The notes under the pieces: generated by a model
Database searches by the model: none
Told to the model about the DNA's origin: nothing
What the model saw: the letters and a program-made list of their open reading frames with translations, nothing else
Source: JAWPMT01 sp965242775
Lineage (GTDB): Bacteria > Bacteroidota > Bacteroidia > Cytophagales > Cyclobacteriaceae
Assembly (NCBI GenBank): GCA_965242775.1
Contig: CBDETI010000009.1
Location: 209,210 to 273,209, forward strand
DNA length: 64,000 bases
Reading direction: 5' to 3'
Shown here: piece by piece, positions 34,710 to 44,500 of the stretch
Layout of the letters: each line of letters starts with the position of its first letter
How positions within the stretch are numbered: position 1 is the first letter of the stretch
Program-made: the position numbers and the translations under genes

Positions 34710-35403
34710 CGTCCAATATTTTACCGATGGCATGTTCAATATCTTGAGAATCTGTCTGCCGCTTTAACTCTCCCAAGGGTCCTTGGAAATAGATGTTGCC
34801 TTCAAGAATGAATATGACATCACTTGCCAAAGCCTCTACCAGGCTCATAATATGAGTGGTCAGCAGGATCAATTTTCCCTGCTCTCTTTGCGTGCGTATG
34901 AGTTCCTTTAACCGTAGGAGAGAAGCTGGGTCTAAGCCTGCGGTGGGTTCATCGAGGATATATACGGGCAGGTCGAACATAAAAGTCAGAACGATATTGA
35001 CTTTTTGTCTCGTGCCACCAGAAAGATCTCTCAATTTCTTGTCCAGGAACTTGTTAAGCCGAAAAGTCGCGATGAGCGGATCGGGATCAGCAGGGTGGTT
35101 TCTTAAGTCTTTTATCATAGCAATGAGCTCTCGGACCCGTAAATTTTCCGGGAACCGGGCAATTTGAGGAAGGTAGCCGATTTGGTCCCGGTACCGGTGG
35201 TCTTGGAGAATGCTCTGTCCCCGGTAAGTGATGTCGCCGCCTGCAGGTATTACCATTCCCAGGATAGTTTTTAACAGGGTGGTTTTGCCGGAGCCATTGG
35301 GCCCCAAAACCGCAAACACGCCGCTCTTGGGTAGTTGAAGACTCACGTCTGCTAAAACGCTGATCTTGCCGAAATTTTTTCTTATGTTTTGTAGTTCAAG
35401 CAT
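34693..35403 (-). CDS. nosF: NosF, ABC ATPase for NosZ maturation
   Basis: A 236-residue ABC ATPase. Walker A is LGPNGSGKTTLLKTI (about residues 33-47), the Q-loop is in IGYLPQIARFPENL, the signature is DLSGGTRQKVNIVL, and Walker B is VYILDEPTAGLDPAS, with the H-loop in LLTTHIM. It energises NosY. The order nosD, nosF, nosY on one strand with overlapping or adjacent ends makes the assignment secure. The start is 1 bp from the nosD stop. Confidence 0.95.
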   Translation of the reverse strand: MLELQNIRKNFGKISVLADVSLQLPKSGVFAVLGPNGSGKTTLLKTILGMVIPAGGDITYRGQSILQDHRYRDQIGYLPQIARFPENLRVRELIAMIKDLRNHPADPDPLIATFRLNKFLDKKLRDLSGGTRQKVNIVLTFMFDLPVYILDEPTAGLDPASLLRLKELIRTQREQGKLILLTTHIMSLVEALASDVIFILEGNIYFQGPLGELKRQTDSQDIEHAIGKILDDAEDS

Positions 35404-35404
35404 T

Positions 35405-36631
35405 TCAGAAGGGGAAGAGGGCCGGCGCTCGATCCATTAGATCATCAGGTGTAAATACCGGTGATACATATTCCGAGAAATTGACAATGTCGACAAATAA
35501 ACTGCGAAGCAAGACTATGGTCTCCGGGGTGCGATTCACGATGTAGGAAAACAATTTGACCGGCCGATACGGCACGTCTCCAATGCCATCTTTATCGAGA
35601 TCATATCCAGTGTACGTACTCCAGTAGTTGCCATGAAAGCTATTGTCGTTCATCTTGGCATTGTAGGATACATCAAAGGAATTTCCCAGGAAGTTATTCA
35701 TTTCGAATACGTTTGAATAGCACCCTCCGGATACTTTTACCGCCCAGCCATTTTGTGAAAAGACGTTGCGTTGATAGCTAATGCGCGTGGAACCCTCCAG
35801 GAAAATGCCGATCGTGTTCTTGATGAACTCGTTGTTGACAACTTCCGCGTCGTAGATTTCTTTCAAGAGCAGCCCGTAAGAGGCTGTGCCCCAATTTTCA
35901 ATAAATCGGTTACCTGTCATCCGGATGAACTTGGAGAACATGACCGCCACGCCAGCTCCATTGTCTGAGAAAGTATTGTTGATGTACTCATCGTTGTTAG
36001 AAAACATGAAGTGCAAGCCATACCTGACATTATCATGTGCGTAATTATCCTGAACCTGACTGTTATCAACAAATTCCAGGTAAATGCCATCGCGCAGGTG
36101 ACTTATCTCATTGGACGATACCCGCACCTCCGAGCAGTGCCATAAATGAATACCATTTCCGGCATCATCTTCCCTGCGCGCAAGTCCGGTGAGCGTATTG
36201 TAGCCGATGTACCCATGACTTGACTTTTCGACGAGGATGCCAAAAAATGGATCGTCGATTTCTAAGTTGGTGATGGAAAAGTAATGGGCCCTGGAGACGT
36301 AAATCGCTGAATAGTCCTTGGTGTAGCTTCGACCAGAGTTTATAATCTTCAGTTTATCTATTGTTACACTGTCGCATAGAATCTTCAAAACATAGCCTTC
36401 ATGACCACCATCGAGTATGGTTCCTTGCTCCCCTTGCAGCGTCACGGGTTTTGTAATGTCGAGGTTCGCTACCTGATGAAAACCTGCCTTGATCAGAAGC
36501 GTATCACCGTGATTGGCCTGCTCCAAGGCGTTTTCGACTGTCAGATGACGGCAATTGGGGCAAATAGGTAATACCGTCCCGGCTGCTTGCAAGGATAACA
36601 CGAGGAGGAAGCCGGCGATTTTTTCAGTCAT
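35405..36631 (-). CDS. nosD: NosD, periplasmic copper-maturation protein
   Basis: A 408-residue exported right-handed beta-helix protein. The signal peptide is MTEKIAGFLLVLSLQAAG. About twelve rungs of parallel beta-helix follow with repeated N-asparagine turns (GNRFIENW, NNEFIKNTIGIFLEGS, ENNTFSDN-type). A short region with YRPVKLFSYIVNRTPETIVL near the C-terminus is typical of NosD. It works with NosF and NosY in assembling the tetranuclear CuZ site. The ATG at 36631 overlaps the nosL stop as ATGA; a longer frame exists from 36673. Confidence 0.93.
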   Translation of the reverse strand: MTEKIAGFLLVLSLQAAGTVLPICPNCRHLTVENALEQANHGDTLLIKAGFHQVANLDITKPVTLQGEQGTILDGGHEGYVLKILCDSVTIDKLKIINSGRSYTKDYSAIYVSRAHYFSITNLEIDDPFFGILVEKSSHGYIGYNTLTGLARREDDAGNGIHLWHCSEVRVSSNEISHLRDGIYLEFVDNSQVQDNYAHDNVRYGLHFMFSNNDEYINNTFSDNGAGVAVMFSKFIRMTGNRFIENWGTASYGLLLKEIYDAEVVNNEFIKNTIGIFLEGSTRISYQRNVFSQNGWAVKVSGGCYSNVFEMNNFLGNSFDVSYNAKMNDNSFHGNYWSTYTGYDLDKDGIGDVPYRPVKLFSYIVNRTPETIVLLRSLFVDIVNFSEYVSPVFTPDDLMDRAPALFPF

Positions 36632-37068
36632 TGATTTTCTGGCAGGTTGAACTCTTGTTGCAATTCCTTCCAATCCAGCGTTCTATCCCCATTGTTGACA
36701 TATGATTGTCTACTAGCTTCATCTTCGAAAGCAGACAGAAAGGCGCCCATTGGGCTTGGGATGGATTGACTGATCAGAAATCGGGCTTGAGTGGCATCCA
36801 TCAAATCGCCTGGCTCTTCGAAGTTAGCGACCAGTCGTAATTTGACTTCTGGCTGATCCCATTTTGCCAGGTGATTCATCATGCATTCTATCGCATCATA
36901 TTTAAATGGTTTACCCTTGACTGTTACCAGTTGTGCGGCGTGGTGCCTGTCCACAATCGTCATTTTGCAAAAATGGCAGGAGTCAGAACCGTAGCTGATC
37001 GGCTGAGGTTTGGCGTCACATGCCGCCACTAGCGGCAGGAGCAATAACAATTTATACTTACTCATCAT
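36628..37068 (-). CDS. nosL: NosL, copper-binding lipoprotein
   Basis: A 146-residue lipoprotein with signal MMSKYKLLLLLPLVAAC (lipobox VAAC). The copper(I) site CHFCKMTI follows shortly after, the CxxCxM-type motif of NosL that delivers copper to apo-NosZ. The later KFLSAFEDEA-type segment and TLDWKELQQEF close the domain. A longer frame to 37149 would bury the signal sequence and overlap the upstream gene. Its stop overlaps the nosD start by 4 bp. Confidence 0.93.
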   Translation of the reverse strand: MMSKYKLLLLLPLVAACDAKPQPISYGSDSCHFCKMTIVDRHHAAQLVTVKGKPFKYDAIECMMNHLAKWDQPEVKLRLVANFEEPGDLMDATQARFLISQSIPSPMGAFLSAFEDEASRQSYVNNGDRTLDWKELQQEFNLPENQ

Positions 37069-37076
37069 TTTCTTTC

Positions 37077-37646
37077 TTAGATTGAAAAAAATGCCAGAAC
37101 GGATAGGGCCATTCCAGTGGCCATCAGATACGTTCCGGACCTGGGCCATGATAGGGCTTTAAAATTCAGGATGGTCTTATTGCCAATCAAAGGTGGCTGA
37201 TAGGCCATCGGTTGACCTTCCGAGTCAGTAAACTTGATCGCGGCGGTCTCCTTGAGATTGTGCCCATACTCATATTCCCATAGGTAGAAGTCATATAAGG
37301 CCAGGCTGCCAAGTATCACCATGAGCCCAAACCACACCAGGTATAGCTTAGGTTTACCGGTAAGACCGAAAAATACCCCCAACATAACCATACCCCCGAC
37401 AAACCATGGAAATAGGCTGAATTCCGGAATGGTTTCAGGTATGTCTGCCATGCCGACATAATGATTCATTATGTTGATGTTTTTTATGTCGTTCGGATGA
37501 GCATCTTTGAATTTGTTGATGTGTATGTCCATGCCGATCGGATCCGGGTATTGAGGCGCTTCCAGGGTGATGTTCCAAACAGGCAATACGAAGAGGCTGC
37601 TCAGGAGCAAGGCACCCAGGATCATCATTATTTTTGATTTTCTCAT
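37077..37646 (-). CDS. Nos-cluster membrane protein, function unknown
   Basis: A 189-residue protein with four predicted transmembrane segments: residues about 7-25, 80-97, 103-120 and the C-terminal 168-188. A soluble loop between helices 1 and 2 holds several His and Met residues (PIGMDIHINKF, NIMNHYVGMADIPE), possible metal ligands. It lies between nosZ and nosL on the same strand, 8 bp from nosL. Similar membrane proteins occur at this place in clade II nos clusters of Bacteroidota. A role in copper handling is an inference. Confidence 0.75.
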   Translation of the reverse strand: MRKSKIMMILGALLLSSLFVLPVWNITLEAPQYPDPIGMDIHINKFKDAHPNDIKNINIMNHYVGMADIPETIPEFSLFPWFVGGMVMLGVFFGLTGKPKLYLVWFGLMVILGSLALYDFYLWEYEYGHNLKETAAIKFTDSEGQPMAYQPPLIGNKTILNFKALSWPRSGTYLMATGMALSVLAFFSI

Positions 37647-37716
37647 GGCTTTTTGTCTTTGATCAAAAAGGCGGAGGCGGAGCGATGTGCCCTCACCTCC
37701 TGTTTCCTGACGGGTT

Positions 37717-39675
37717 TTATTCTCCGTCCAATGTCCATTTCAGCGGGACATCAGAATTTCTGGCAGAAACCCTCACATACCCTTGCATTTCCTGGTGAAG
37801 CGCTGAACAGAAATCGGTGCAGTAAAACGGCCATACACCCTCTTTCTTTGGCTCCCAGATAAAGGTTTCCGTTTGACCAGGCATGATCAAAAGTTCAGAT
37901 GTGTTAGCACCGATCATACTTACCCCATGGGGGACGTCATAGTCTTGTTCCAGGTTTGTGACGTGGAAGTAAACCTTGTCACCCACTTTGATGCCCTCAA
38001 TATTGTCCGGAGCAAAGTGGCTTCTAATAGTGGTCATGTAGACATGTACCTCGTTACCATTCCTTTCTACGCGAGTCTCTTTCTCGCTTTTAGCCGCGTA
38101 AGGATGCTGGTTCTTTTCCAGTTCATAAATTTTGGTCTGATTTGGCTTAATCAGGTCTGCGGGACAACCAGCCGCATAGTGAGGCTCGCCTATTGTAGGG
38201 AAGTCCAGGATCAGCTCCATCTTCTCTCCGGAAATGTCATACAGCTGTGCAGAATGCGCCAATTCAGGACCCGTGGGAAGATATCTGTCCTTGGTGATCT
38301 TGTTCATCGCTACCAGGTATTTCCCAAAAGGTTTTCTGGAATTGCCGCCTGGGATCATCAGGTGACCTACAGAGTAGTAAGTAGGTGCTCGGTCCAGAAC
38401 TTCCCAGGTACCTACTTTCCACTTGACCACTTCAGAGCTAATGAAGAAAGTGGTGTAGGCGTTGCCCTTGGCATCAAACTCAGTATGCAGGGGCCCCAAA
38501 CCAGCCTGTTGGACGACACCAGCAACCACATCGTCGTAATTGATGATAGGAATACCGTAAGCATCGCCATCGAATTTTTCACCCTCAATCGCATCGAGCA
38601 TTTTAGTGAATGAGTGTGCAGTCAATGATGCCGCCAGTTTGCCACTACCTATGATGTATTCGCCGGTTGGGTCCACATCACAGCCGTGCGGAGACTTTGG
38701 TGTAGGAAGAAAATACACCAGGCCTGGATATTTTGAGGGATCCAAAACTTTCACCTCGCTCATCATGGTAGTGGTTGCCATGTGCGTGGATTCCTCATAA
38801 ACGTTATGCGCATATTCAGCTGGATATACTTCAAACTCCCCAGCTTGAATAAGCTCCTCGGCTTTTTTCCAGTTAATGGCGGCTATAAAATCCTTGTCAT
38901 TTTGAGAAGCATTTACCTCTAGCAAAGAATTGGCTTCTTCTGTGTTGTAGGTAGAGAAAAACATCCATCCGTGAGACTTGTTGCGCCCGGGATGAGCCAG
39001 ATCAAAGTTGAATCCCGGCATCATCACCTGGAATTCAAGATTCATTCTCCCCGTCTCCGGGTTGACCTTTATGAAGGACAGGGCCCCCTTGAAGTTTCCT
39101 TTGTACGCATCAATCGAAATGTCGCGTTGTGGTACAGGCACTCCAAATCGTGTGCCAGCTACTACGTATTCGGTATTCTCGGTTATGAAGGAAGAGCTGT
39201 GATTTCCAGCGCTATTGGGAATCTCGATGATCTCCTCGGTTTCAAAGGTGGAGAGGCTTATACGTGCGATTCTGGGTGTATTGTTGCCATTGATAAAGCA
39301 CCATCTTCCATCAACCTCCCCGTTGGTTTGAGACAAATCCGGGTGGTGAGAGTCATCCCAGGGTACTGGACCAAAAGAAGTGTTTAACATCGGTTTTGTT
39401 TCTTCATTGAAGCCGTACCCTTTTTCCGCATCCACAGAAAAAACGGGAACTACCCGAAACAGTCTCCCGGACGGTAGGCCATAGATTGACAACTGTCCGC
39501 TATAACCACCGGAGATGAAAGCGTAGTATTCATCATGTTCTCCCGGAGGAACAAAAGACCGCTGTGCCAGATCGTTGCTTAGCGCTCCCTGATTGCTTCC
39601 TTGTCCGCAAGCGACCATAAGCGCAATTGTGGCCACGGCGAGCAAGTAATTGAAAAGCTTTTGATATGAATTCAT
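37717..39675 (-). CDS. nosZ: Nitrous oxide reductase, clade II (Sec-exported)
   Basis: A 652-residue enzyme that reduces N2O to N2 in the periplasm. The N-terminus is a Sec-type lipoprotein-like signal (LLAVATIALMVAC) with no twin arginine, marking clade II. A seven-bladed propeller (residues about 45-540) carries the CuZ histidines, for example in DDSHHPDLSQT, NAGNHSSSFI, ESTHMATTTM and PKSPHGCDVDPTGEYI. A cupredoxin domain ends with the CuA site in WPFYCTDFCSALHQEMQGY. A fasciclin and a cytochrome c gene precede it and accessory genes follow on the same strand. Confidence 0.97.
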   Translation of the reverse strand: MNSYQKLFNYLLAVATIALMVACGQGSNQGALSNDLAQRSFVPPGEHDEYYAFISGGYSGQLSIYGLPSGRLFRVVPVFSVDAEKGYGFNEETKPMLNTSFGPVPWDDSHHPDLSQTNGEVDGRWCFINGNNTPRIARISLSTFETEEIIEIPNSAGNHSSSFITENTEYVVAGTRFGVPVPQRDISIDAYKGNFKGALSFIKVNPETGRMNLEFQVMMPGFNFDLAHPGRNKSHGWMFFSTYNTEEANSLLEVNASQNDKDFIAAINWKKAEELIQAGEFEVYPAEYAHNVYEESTHMATTTMMSEVKVLDPSKYPGLVYFLPTPKSPHGCDVDPTGEYIIGSGKLAASLTAHSFTKMLDAIEGEKFDGDAYGIPIINYDDVVAGVVQQAGLGPLHTEFDAKGNAYTTFFISSEVVKWKVGTWEVLDRAPTYYSVGHLMIPGGNSRKPFGKYLVAMNKITKDRYLPTGPELAHSAQLYDISGEKMELILDFPTIGEPHYAAGCPADLIKPNQTKIYELEKNQHPYAAKSEKETRVERNGNEVHVYMTTIRSHFAPDNIEGIKVGDKVYFHVTNLEQDYDVPHGVSMIGANTSELLIMPGQTETFIWEPKKEGVWPFYCTDFCSALHQEMQGYVRVSARNSDVPLKWTLDGE

Positions 39676-39702
39676 GATTTTATAAGTTGAAATGAATTGA
39701 TT

Positions 39703-40275
39703 TTATTTAGGTAAAATGACCTGGTCCACTACATTGATGATACCATTGGTGGTCTGAATCGTGGCAAGTACTTTAGCTCCTCCCACTCTGATTTCATCGC
39801 CGGAAACTTCCACTTCCAGGTAGTCTCCTGTGGCCATGTAGATCTTTCGGCCTTTGCGTGCTTCCTTTTTCAGGCCTTCGACATTGAACGAACCAGGCGC
39901 AGCATGTCTCGTCAAAATGGTGGCTAAGGATTGTTTATTTTCCGGCTGTAACAGGTTAGCAACCGTACCCTCCGGCAATGCATCAAAAGCATCATTGGTT
40001 GGAGCAAAGACCGTCAATGGCCCCGCATTTACCAATACGTGTTCAATTTCTGCGGCCTGGACCGCCGCCACCAGGGTGCTGTGATCCGGGGAGCCTATCG
40101 CTACCTGGAGGATGTTCTTGTCCGAAACATCGTCTTGAACGGAAGCTTGACCCTTAGGATGGGTTTTGGCCGTATTGGCAGTTTCGCGACTATCGGTAGA
40201 CGGATTACCGGTACAACCGATGAGTAACCCCAAGACCAATAATACGATGGTTGATTTGGTGTTTTTCTTTTTCAT
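39703..40275 (-). CDS. Fasciclin (FAS1) domain lipoprotein
   Basis: A 190-residue lipoprotein with signal MKKKNTKSTIVLLVLGLLIG and a lipobox cysteine (GC). One FAS1 domain spans about residues 60-190: GSPDHSTLVAAVQAAEI, VFAPTNDAFDALPEGTV, LTRHAAPG and the terminal TNGIINVVDQVILP. FAS1 domains mediate protein or surface contacts. Its place between cytochrome c and nosZ, 27 bp from nosZ, ties it to N2O respiration, perhaps as a scaffold on the membrane. I chose the ATG at 40275 rather than a TTG at 40284. Confidence 0.9.
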   Translation of the reverse strand: MKKKNTKSTIVLLVLGLLIGCTGNPSTDSRETANTAKTHPKGQASVQDDVSDKNILQVAIGSPDHSTLVAAVQAAEIEHVLVNAGPLTVFAPTNDAFDALPEGTVANLLQPENKQSLATILTRHAAPGSFNVEGLKKEARKGRKIYMATGDYLEVEVSGDEIRVGGAKVLATIQTTNGIINVVDQVILPK

Positions 40276-40284
40276 AATTGACAA

Positions 40285-40752
40285 CTATTTGAGTGTTCGG
40301 AAGTATTCTAGTACAGCCCTGGCATCTTCTTGTGTGAGGTTTTGATTAGCCATGGGTGATCCGTTGAATTCCATCAGCAATTTTTTAGCTATAGGGTCTT
40401 GTTTCACCATCCCTTCGGGATCCAGGATCATGTTCATGATCCAGGCCGGGGTTCTTTTTTCAAGGATCCCCACCGGAGCAGGTCCGATGAATCGTTTGTC
40501 GATCCTGTGACAAGCGGTGCACTTGGCCTCATAGATTTCCTGTCCTGTGGCCGCCAGCGATTGGTCAATTTCCGGCGGTAGTTCGAAAGCTTTCACAGGA
40601 CCAACTCCATGGTTGCTCTCCCAGGTCGTGTAGGGGTCTGCTTCGGCGACTGTGGATTGCTGTTTGATCTGCTCAATTCTGTTTTGACCTCCACCACATG
40701 CGAGTAAGAAAAGGAGCGCGAAAAGTGGAATTAAAAGCGTGTAAGGTTTCAT
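40285..40752 (-). CDS. Cytochrome c lipoprotein, probable electron donor to NosZ
   Basis: A 155-residue class I cytochrome c. The signal peptide LLIPLFALLFLLAC has a lipobox. The heme site is in YEAKCTACHRIDKRFIGP (CxxCH near residue 78), and the probable axial methionine is in FNGSPMANQNLT near 132. It ends in the FRTL helix typical of these domains. First structural gene after the Rrf2 regulator, it is 9 bp upstream of the fasciclin gene. It likely passes electrons from the quinol pool to NosZ. Confidence 0.9.
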   Translation of the reverse strand: MKPYTLLIPLFALLFLLACGGGQNRIEQIKQQSTVAEADPYTTWESNHGVGPVKAFELPPEIDQSLAATGQEIYEAKCTACHRIDKRFIGPAPVGILEKRTPAWIMNMILDPEGMVKQDPIAKKLLMEFNGSPMANQNLTQEDARAVLEYFRTLK

Positions 40753-40806
40753 GATTTTTTATTTAGGAATTAAGGATCATTATATCTTTTATTATCTAAA
40801 ATTTTT

Positions 40807-41229
40807 TTAAATCTTCAAAGCCTTCCCACCCTGAAGCAGGTCTACCTCACGAATTTCAGTGGCCAGCAGTGTCTCTTTTAACTGTCGTCGGATCGGTTGA
40901 AACTTGTCATGAACCGGGCAGGGACTGGTGCTGGAACAAGCCGATAACCCGAGGATACAATCATTCATCAGGTGCTCACCGTCGATCGTCGCCACTATGT
41001 CGTAAAGCAAGATTTTCTTCTTTGACGGAAGCACAAATCCTCCGGTAGGTCCGCGGAAGGATTCTAGCAATCTCCCTTTGACCAGTTGCTGCAGGATTTT
41101 GGCGGTGAAGGCTTCCGGTGAGCCGATTGCGTCGGTCACATCTTTCAATCCGGTGCGCTTTTGCTCTTTATCATTCGCTGCTATATATATCATGATCTTA
41201 ATAGCATATTCACACGCTTTGGAAAACAT
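40807..41229 (-). CDS. Rrf2 family regulator, NsrR-like
   Basis: A 140-residue winged-helix protein. The N-terminus MFSKACEYAIKIMIYIA and the helix VTDAIGSPEAFTAKILQQLV form the DNA-binding part, and GPTGGFVLP is the wing. Three cysteines in CILGLSACSSTSPC (near residues 91-104) fit an iron-sulfur cluster as in NsrR and IscR. In front of a nos operon an NO-sensing role is the natural guess. An inverted repeat CGGAC-N6-GTCCG lies 43 bp upstream. It is separated from the cytochrome gene by 54 bp. Confidence 0.88.
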   Translation of the reverse strand: MFSKACEYAIKIMIYIAANDKEQKRTGLKDVTDAIGSPEAFTAKILQQLVKGRLLESFRGPTGGFVLPSKKKILLYDIVATIDGEHLMNDCILGLSACSSTSPCPVHDKFQPIRRQLKETLLATEIREVDLLQGGKALKI

Positions 41230-41260
41230 CTGCTTCTATATTGGTTACGAATCTAGATAT

Positions 41261-41268
41261 CAAATATA
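41261..41268 (-). promoter_or_regulatory. -7 promoter box of the rrf2/nsrR-like gene
   Basis: TATATTTG on the minus strand, matching TAnnTTTG, 32 bp before the ATG at 41229 and immediately downstream of the inverted repeat at 41272-41287. Confidence 0.45.
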
Positions 41269-41271
41269 ATT

Positions 41272-41287
41272 CGGACAATTTGGTCCG
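41272..41287. promoter_or_regulatory. Inverted repeat CGGAC-N6-GTCCG
   Basis: Perfect 5-bp arms, 6-bp A/T-rich spacer, directly upstream of the -7 box of the Rrf2-family gene. The position fits an autoregulatory operator. The rest of the 302-bp gap to 41531 (a 71-codon ORF at 41291-41506 looks spurious) presumably holds the promoter of the histidine kinase gene. Confidence 0.45.
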
Positions 41288-41531
41288 TCATTGCGAGAGG
41301 TGATTTTTGTCAGTCACTTTTCCCGAGCCTTAATTCACTTGTTCAGTACACTTTTTTTACACCTGAACCTGAGTGCTGTCGAGTTTCCAGCTGGTTTAAA
41401 AAGGCTCAAGTTGTTGCTGACACACTCAAAATACAGTTTCACTCAGAAAAAGTGGGTATTCATTCGTAAATTGAGAATATTGAAGTGTGCCTTATGGTCA
41501 CCCTAAGGACCCAGCTGCTTAACGAATTCCT

Positions 41532-44500
41532 ATGGAGAAAAGAACGTTATTCTGGGTGATAATCTGGGCAATGATCTACTCGGGTCAAGTCGCGGCACAG
41601 CAGCGCGATGTAAAGTTTACTCGGTATGGCGTGGATCAGGGGCTCTCGCAAAATAATGTTATTGATATTATTGAGGACCGGCTCGGGTTTATTTGGGTAG
41701 GTACTGAGGATGGGTTAAATGTTTTTGACGGTTACGCATTCACCACTTTTCGCAAGGACCAGGAAGATTCCACCAGCATTTCTGACAATTGGGTAAGATG
41801 CCTGTTGGAAGATAGTAGCGGATATATATGGGCCGGTTGTATCAATGGACTGAACCGTTTTGATCCCGACACGCGGACTTTCAGGCACTATCGATACGAT
41901 CCGTCCGATTCGAATGGGCTAGTGAATCCGGTAGTAAATGCTGCATTTGAAGACTCCAATGGAAATCTATGGTTTGGGACCGAAGGAGGATTGTCAGTGT
42001 ACCGCTCTGAAACTGATGATTTTCGTAACATACCCAGAGATTTAGACGTCCCTGACGGGTTTCATAGTGGTACGGTTTTGGAGATTGACGAGGATCAGCA
42101 GGGGAGGATATGGATAGCAACAGAAGACGGTTTAAGCATGACTTCCGATTTCGGGATGTCAATGGAGAATTATACTGTGGCCTCCTATGGCCAGATCCCC
42201 GGGGCACCTCCAATTTCATCCAATAACATTAGGACATTGCATGTCGACAGTAAAAACCAACTGTGGTTAGGTCATCTGAAGACGGGCCTTGATGTAGTTG
42301 ACTTAGCCACCAATGTTGGACATAATTATCGCTATCAGGAATCCAATGCCACGAGTCTGTCCAACGATTATGTAAAAAAGATTCTCGAAACGGCCCCCGG
42401 AGAGCTCTGGGTTGCTACTGACCAAGGTCTCAATCTTTATAGAGATGGAGGCGCCTTTACCGTGTACGAGAACGATCCCAATGACGAGTACAGCCTCGGG
42501 AGTGATATCATGAATTCGGTCATGGTAGACCGCAATCGGAACTTGTGGGTAGCGACGCGCTTGGGTGGTGTGTCGCTTGGGTTACTGGATGAGTCGAAAT
42601 TTACGTTATTCAAGCATAAACCGGGAGACCCGATGACCCTATCAAGCAACTATACCGCGGGATTTGCCCAGAGTCCATCGGGCACTTTGGCGGTAGCTAC
42701 CGATGGAGGAGGTGTGAATTTTTATGATGCAAATACCGGTAACTTCTCTTCCTTGCAGCACGAAATAGGCAACCCCCATAGCCTGACAAGCAATAAGGTA
42801 CTGGCGCTGGAGTATGATGGTGAAAAAGGTATCTGGATCGGTATGTGGAGTGGGGGAGTTGACTATTACGACTTTGGAACCAGGAATTTCAGGCATTATC
42901 GTCATGAAGAGGGCAACACCCGGAGCCTTTCTTCCAACAACATCTTTGAGTTTTTTACCGATGCCAACGGCACCTTATGGGTAGGTACATGGGGCAATGG
43001 TATGCTCAGGTACAACCCTGAAACGGATGATTTTACTTCCTTTTTTAACAAAAGAGATAAACACCACGATCTTAAAATTGAAACGGTCAATAAAATAGAG
43101 CAGGATCAACATGGGAATCTTTGGATTGCCAGTGAGTTCAATGGACTATTTAAATACAACCCTGCTACTGACGAGGCAGCGCATTACCAACCTCGGGACT
43201 CACAAGGTGAAATTGTGAAACAGTATATGTATGCGCTCCTGGTTGACTCACAGGACAGGGTGTGGGTCGGTACGGGTTCGTCCGGTTTAAGTTTGTTGGA
43301 TCGGGAGACTGGAACCTTTAGTTATTTCACCCGAAAAGATGGCCTTCCCAACGATGGAGTGGTTGGTATTCTCGAGGACGATCAGGGTCTGCTGTGGTTG
43401 AGCACCAACTGGGGAATTTGTCGGTTTGATCCGGAAAGAAAGACTTTCAAAAATTTTGATAAAAGCGATGGTCTTCAGGGTAATCAATTTATGCCAAGAA
43501 ATAGCTTGAAACTGGCTAGTAGCGAGTTGCTTTTTGGAGGGAATAATGGGTTTAACAGATTTTCTCCAAACCTCATTCAGGAGAACAAAATCGAACCCTT
43601 GGTATACATAACCGACTTTAAGTTGTTCAATAAGGCGATAAGTATTGGACCTGGCGAAATACTTAAAAAGAACTTACTGTTGACCAGTGAATTGTCATTG
43701 AATTATGACCAAAACTTCTTCTCCCTGGAATTTGTCGGAATCAACTATAAGCACAGCGAGAAGAACCAATACCGATACATATTGGAAGGGTTTGATGACG
43801 ACTGGATAGAGGCTGGTATGCAAAGAAAGGTATCCTATACAAATGTGGATCCGGGAGAATATGTTTTCAAAGTGATGGCATCGAACAATGATGGGATCTG
43901 GAATAATGAACCCAGGTCCCTGAGTATAACCGTTACGCCGGCTCCTTGGGATACGCCTCTGGCCTACGTACTTTATGTCATTGGCGGTATTGGCATGGTA
44001 CTATCAATTTTCTACTGGCGCATGTACGCATTGCGCAGGAGAAGGGCGGAACTTGCGCAAGAGGTTAGGGTCAAGACACTGGAGTTGCGTGAAGCACGTG
44101 ATCAATTGGTTCATTCCGAGAAAATGGCATCACTTGGTGTCATTGCCGCTGGAATTGGCCATGAAATAAATAATCCGCTGAATTATATCAAGAATGGCCT
44201 GGAAGGTGTTCGCCGGGAGTTAAACAAACATGCTGCCACTGAATTGGGCAAGGCGAAAGTATATTTCGATATAGTGGAGGAAGGCGTCGGCCGGGTTTCG
44301 AAAATTGTGAAGAGCGTTGCGCATTTTAGTCGTATCGGGGAAGACGGAAAAGAGGCATGTGAAATAGAGGAGATCATCGACAATTGCCTGATCATCCTTA
44401 GTAATAAGGCTAAAAATGCAACGATGACAGTAGATTACAAGGCACCAGGTGCACTTGTCCAGGGGAACGAGGGTAAGCTGCATCAGGCATTTCTGAATGT

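Noticed and set aside
41291..41506. 71-codon plus-strand ORF in the gap before the histidine kinase
   Set aside because: It begins within a few bases of the palindromic operator, has no recognisable family, and the region is better explained as promoter DNA.
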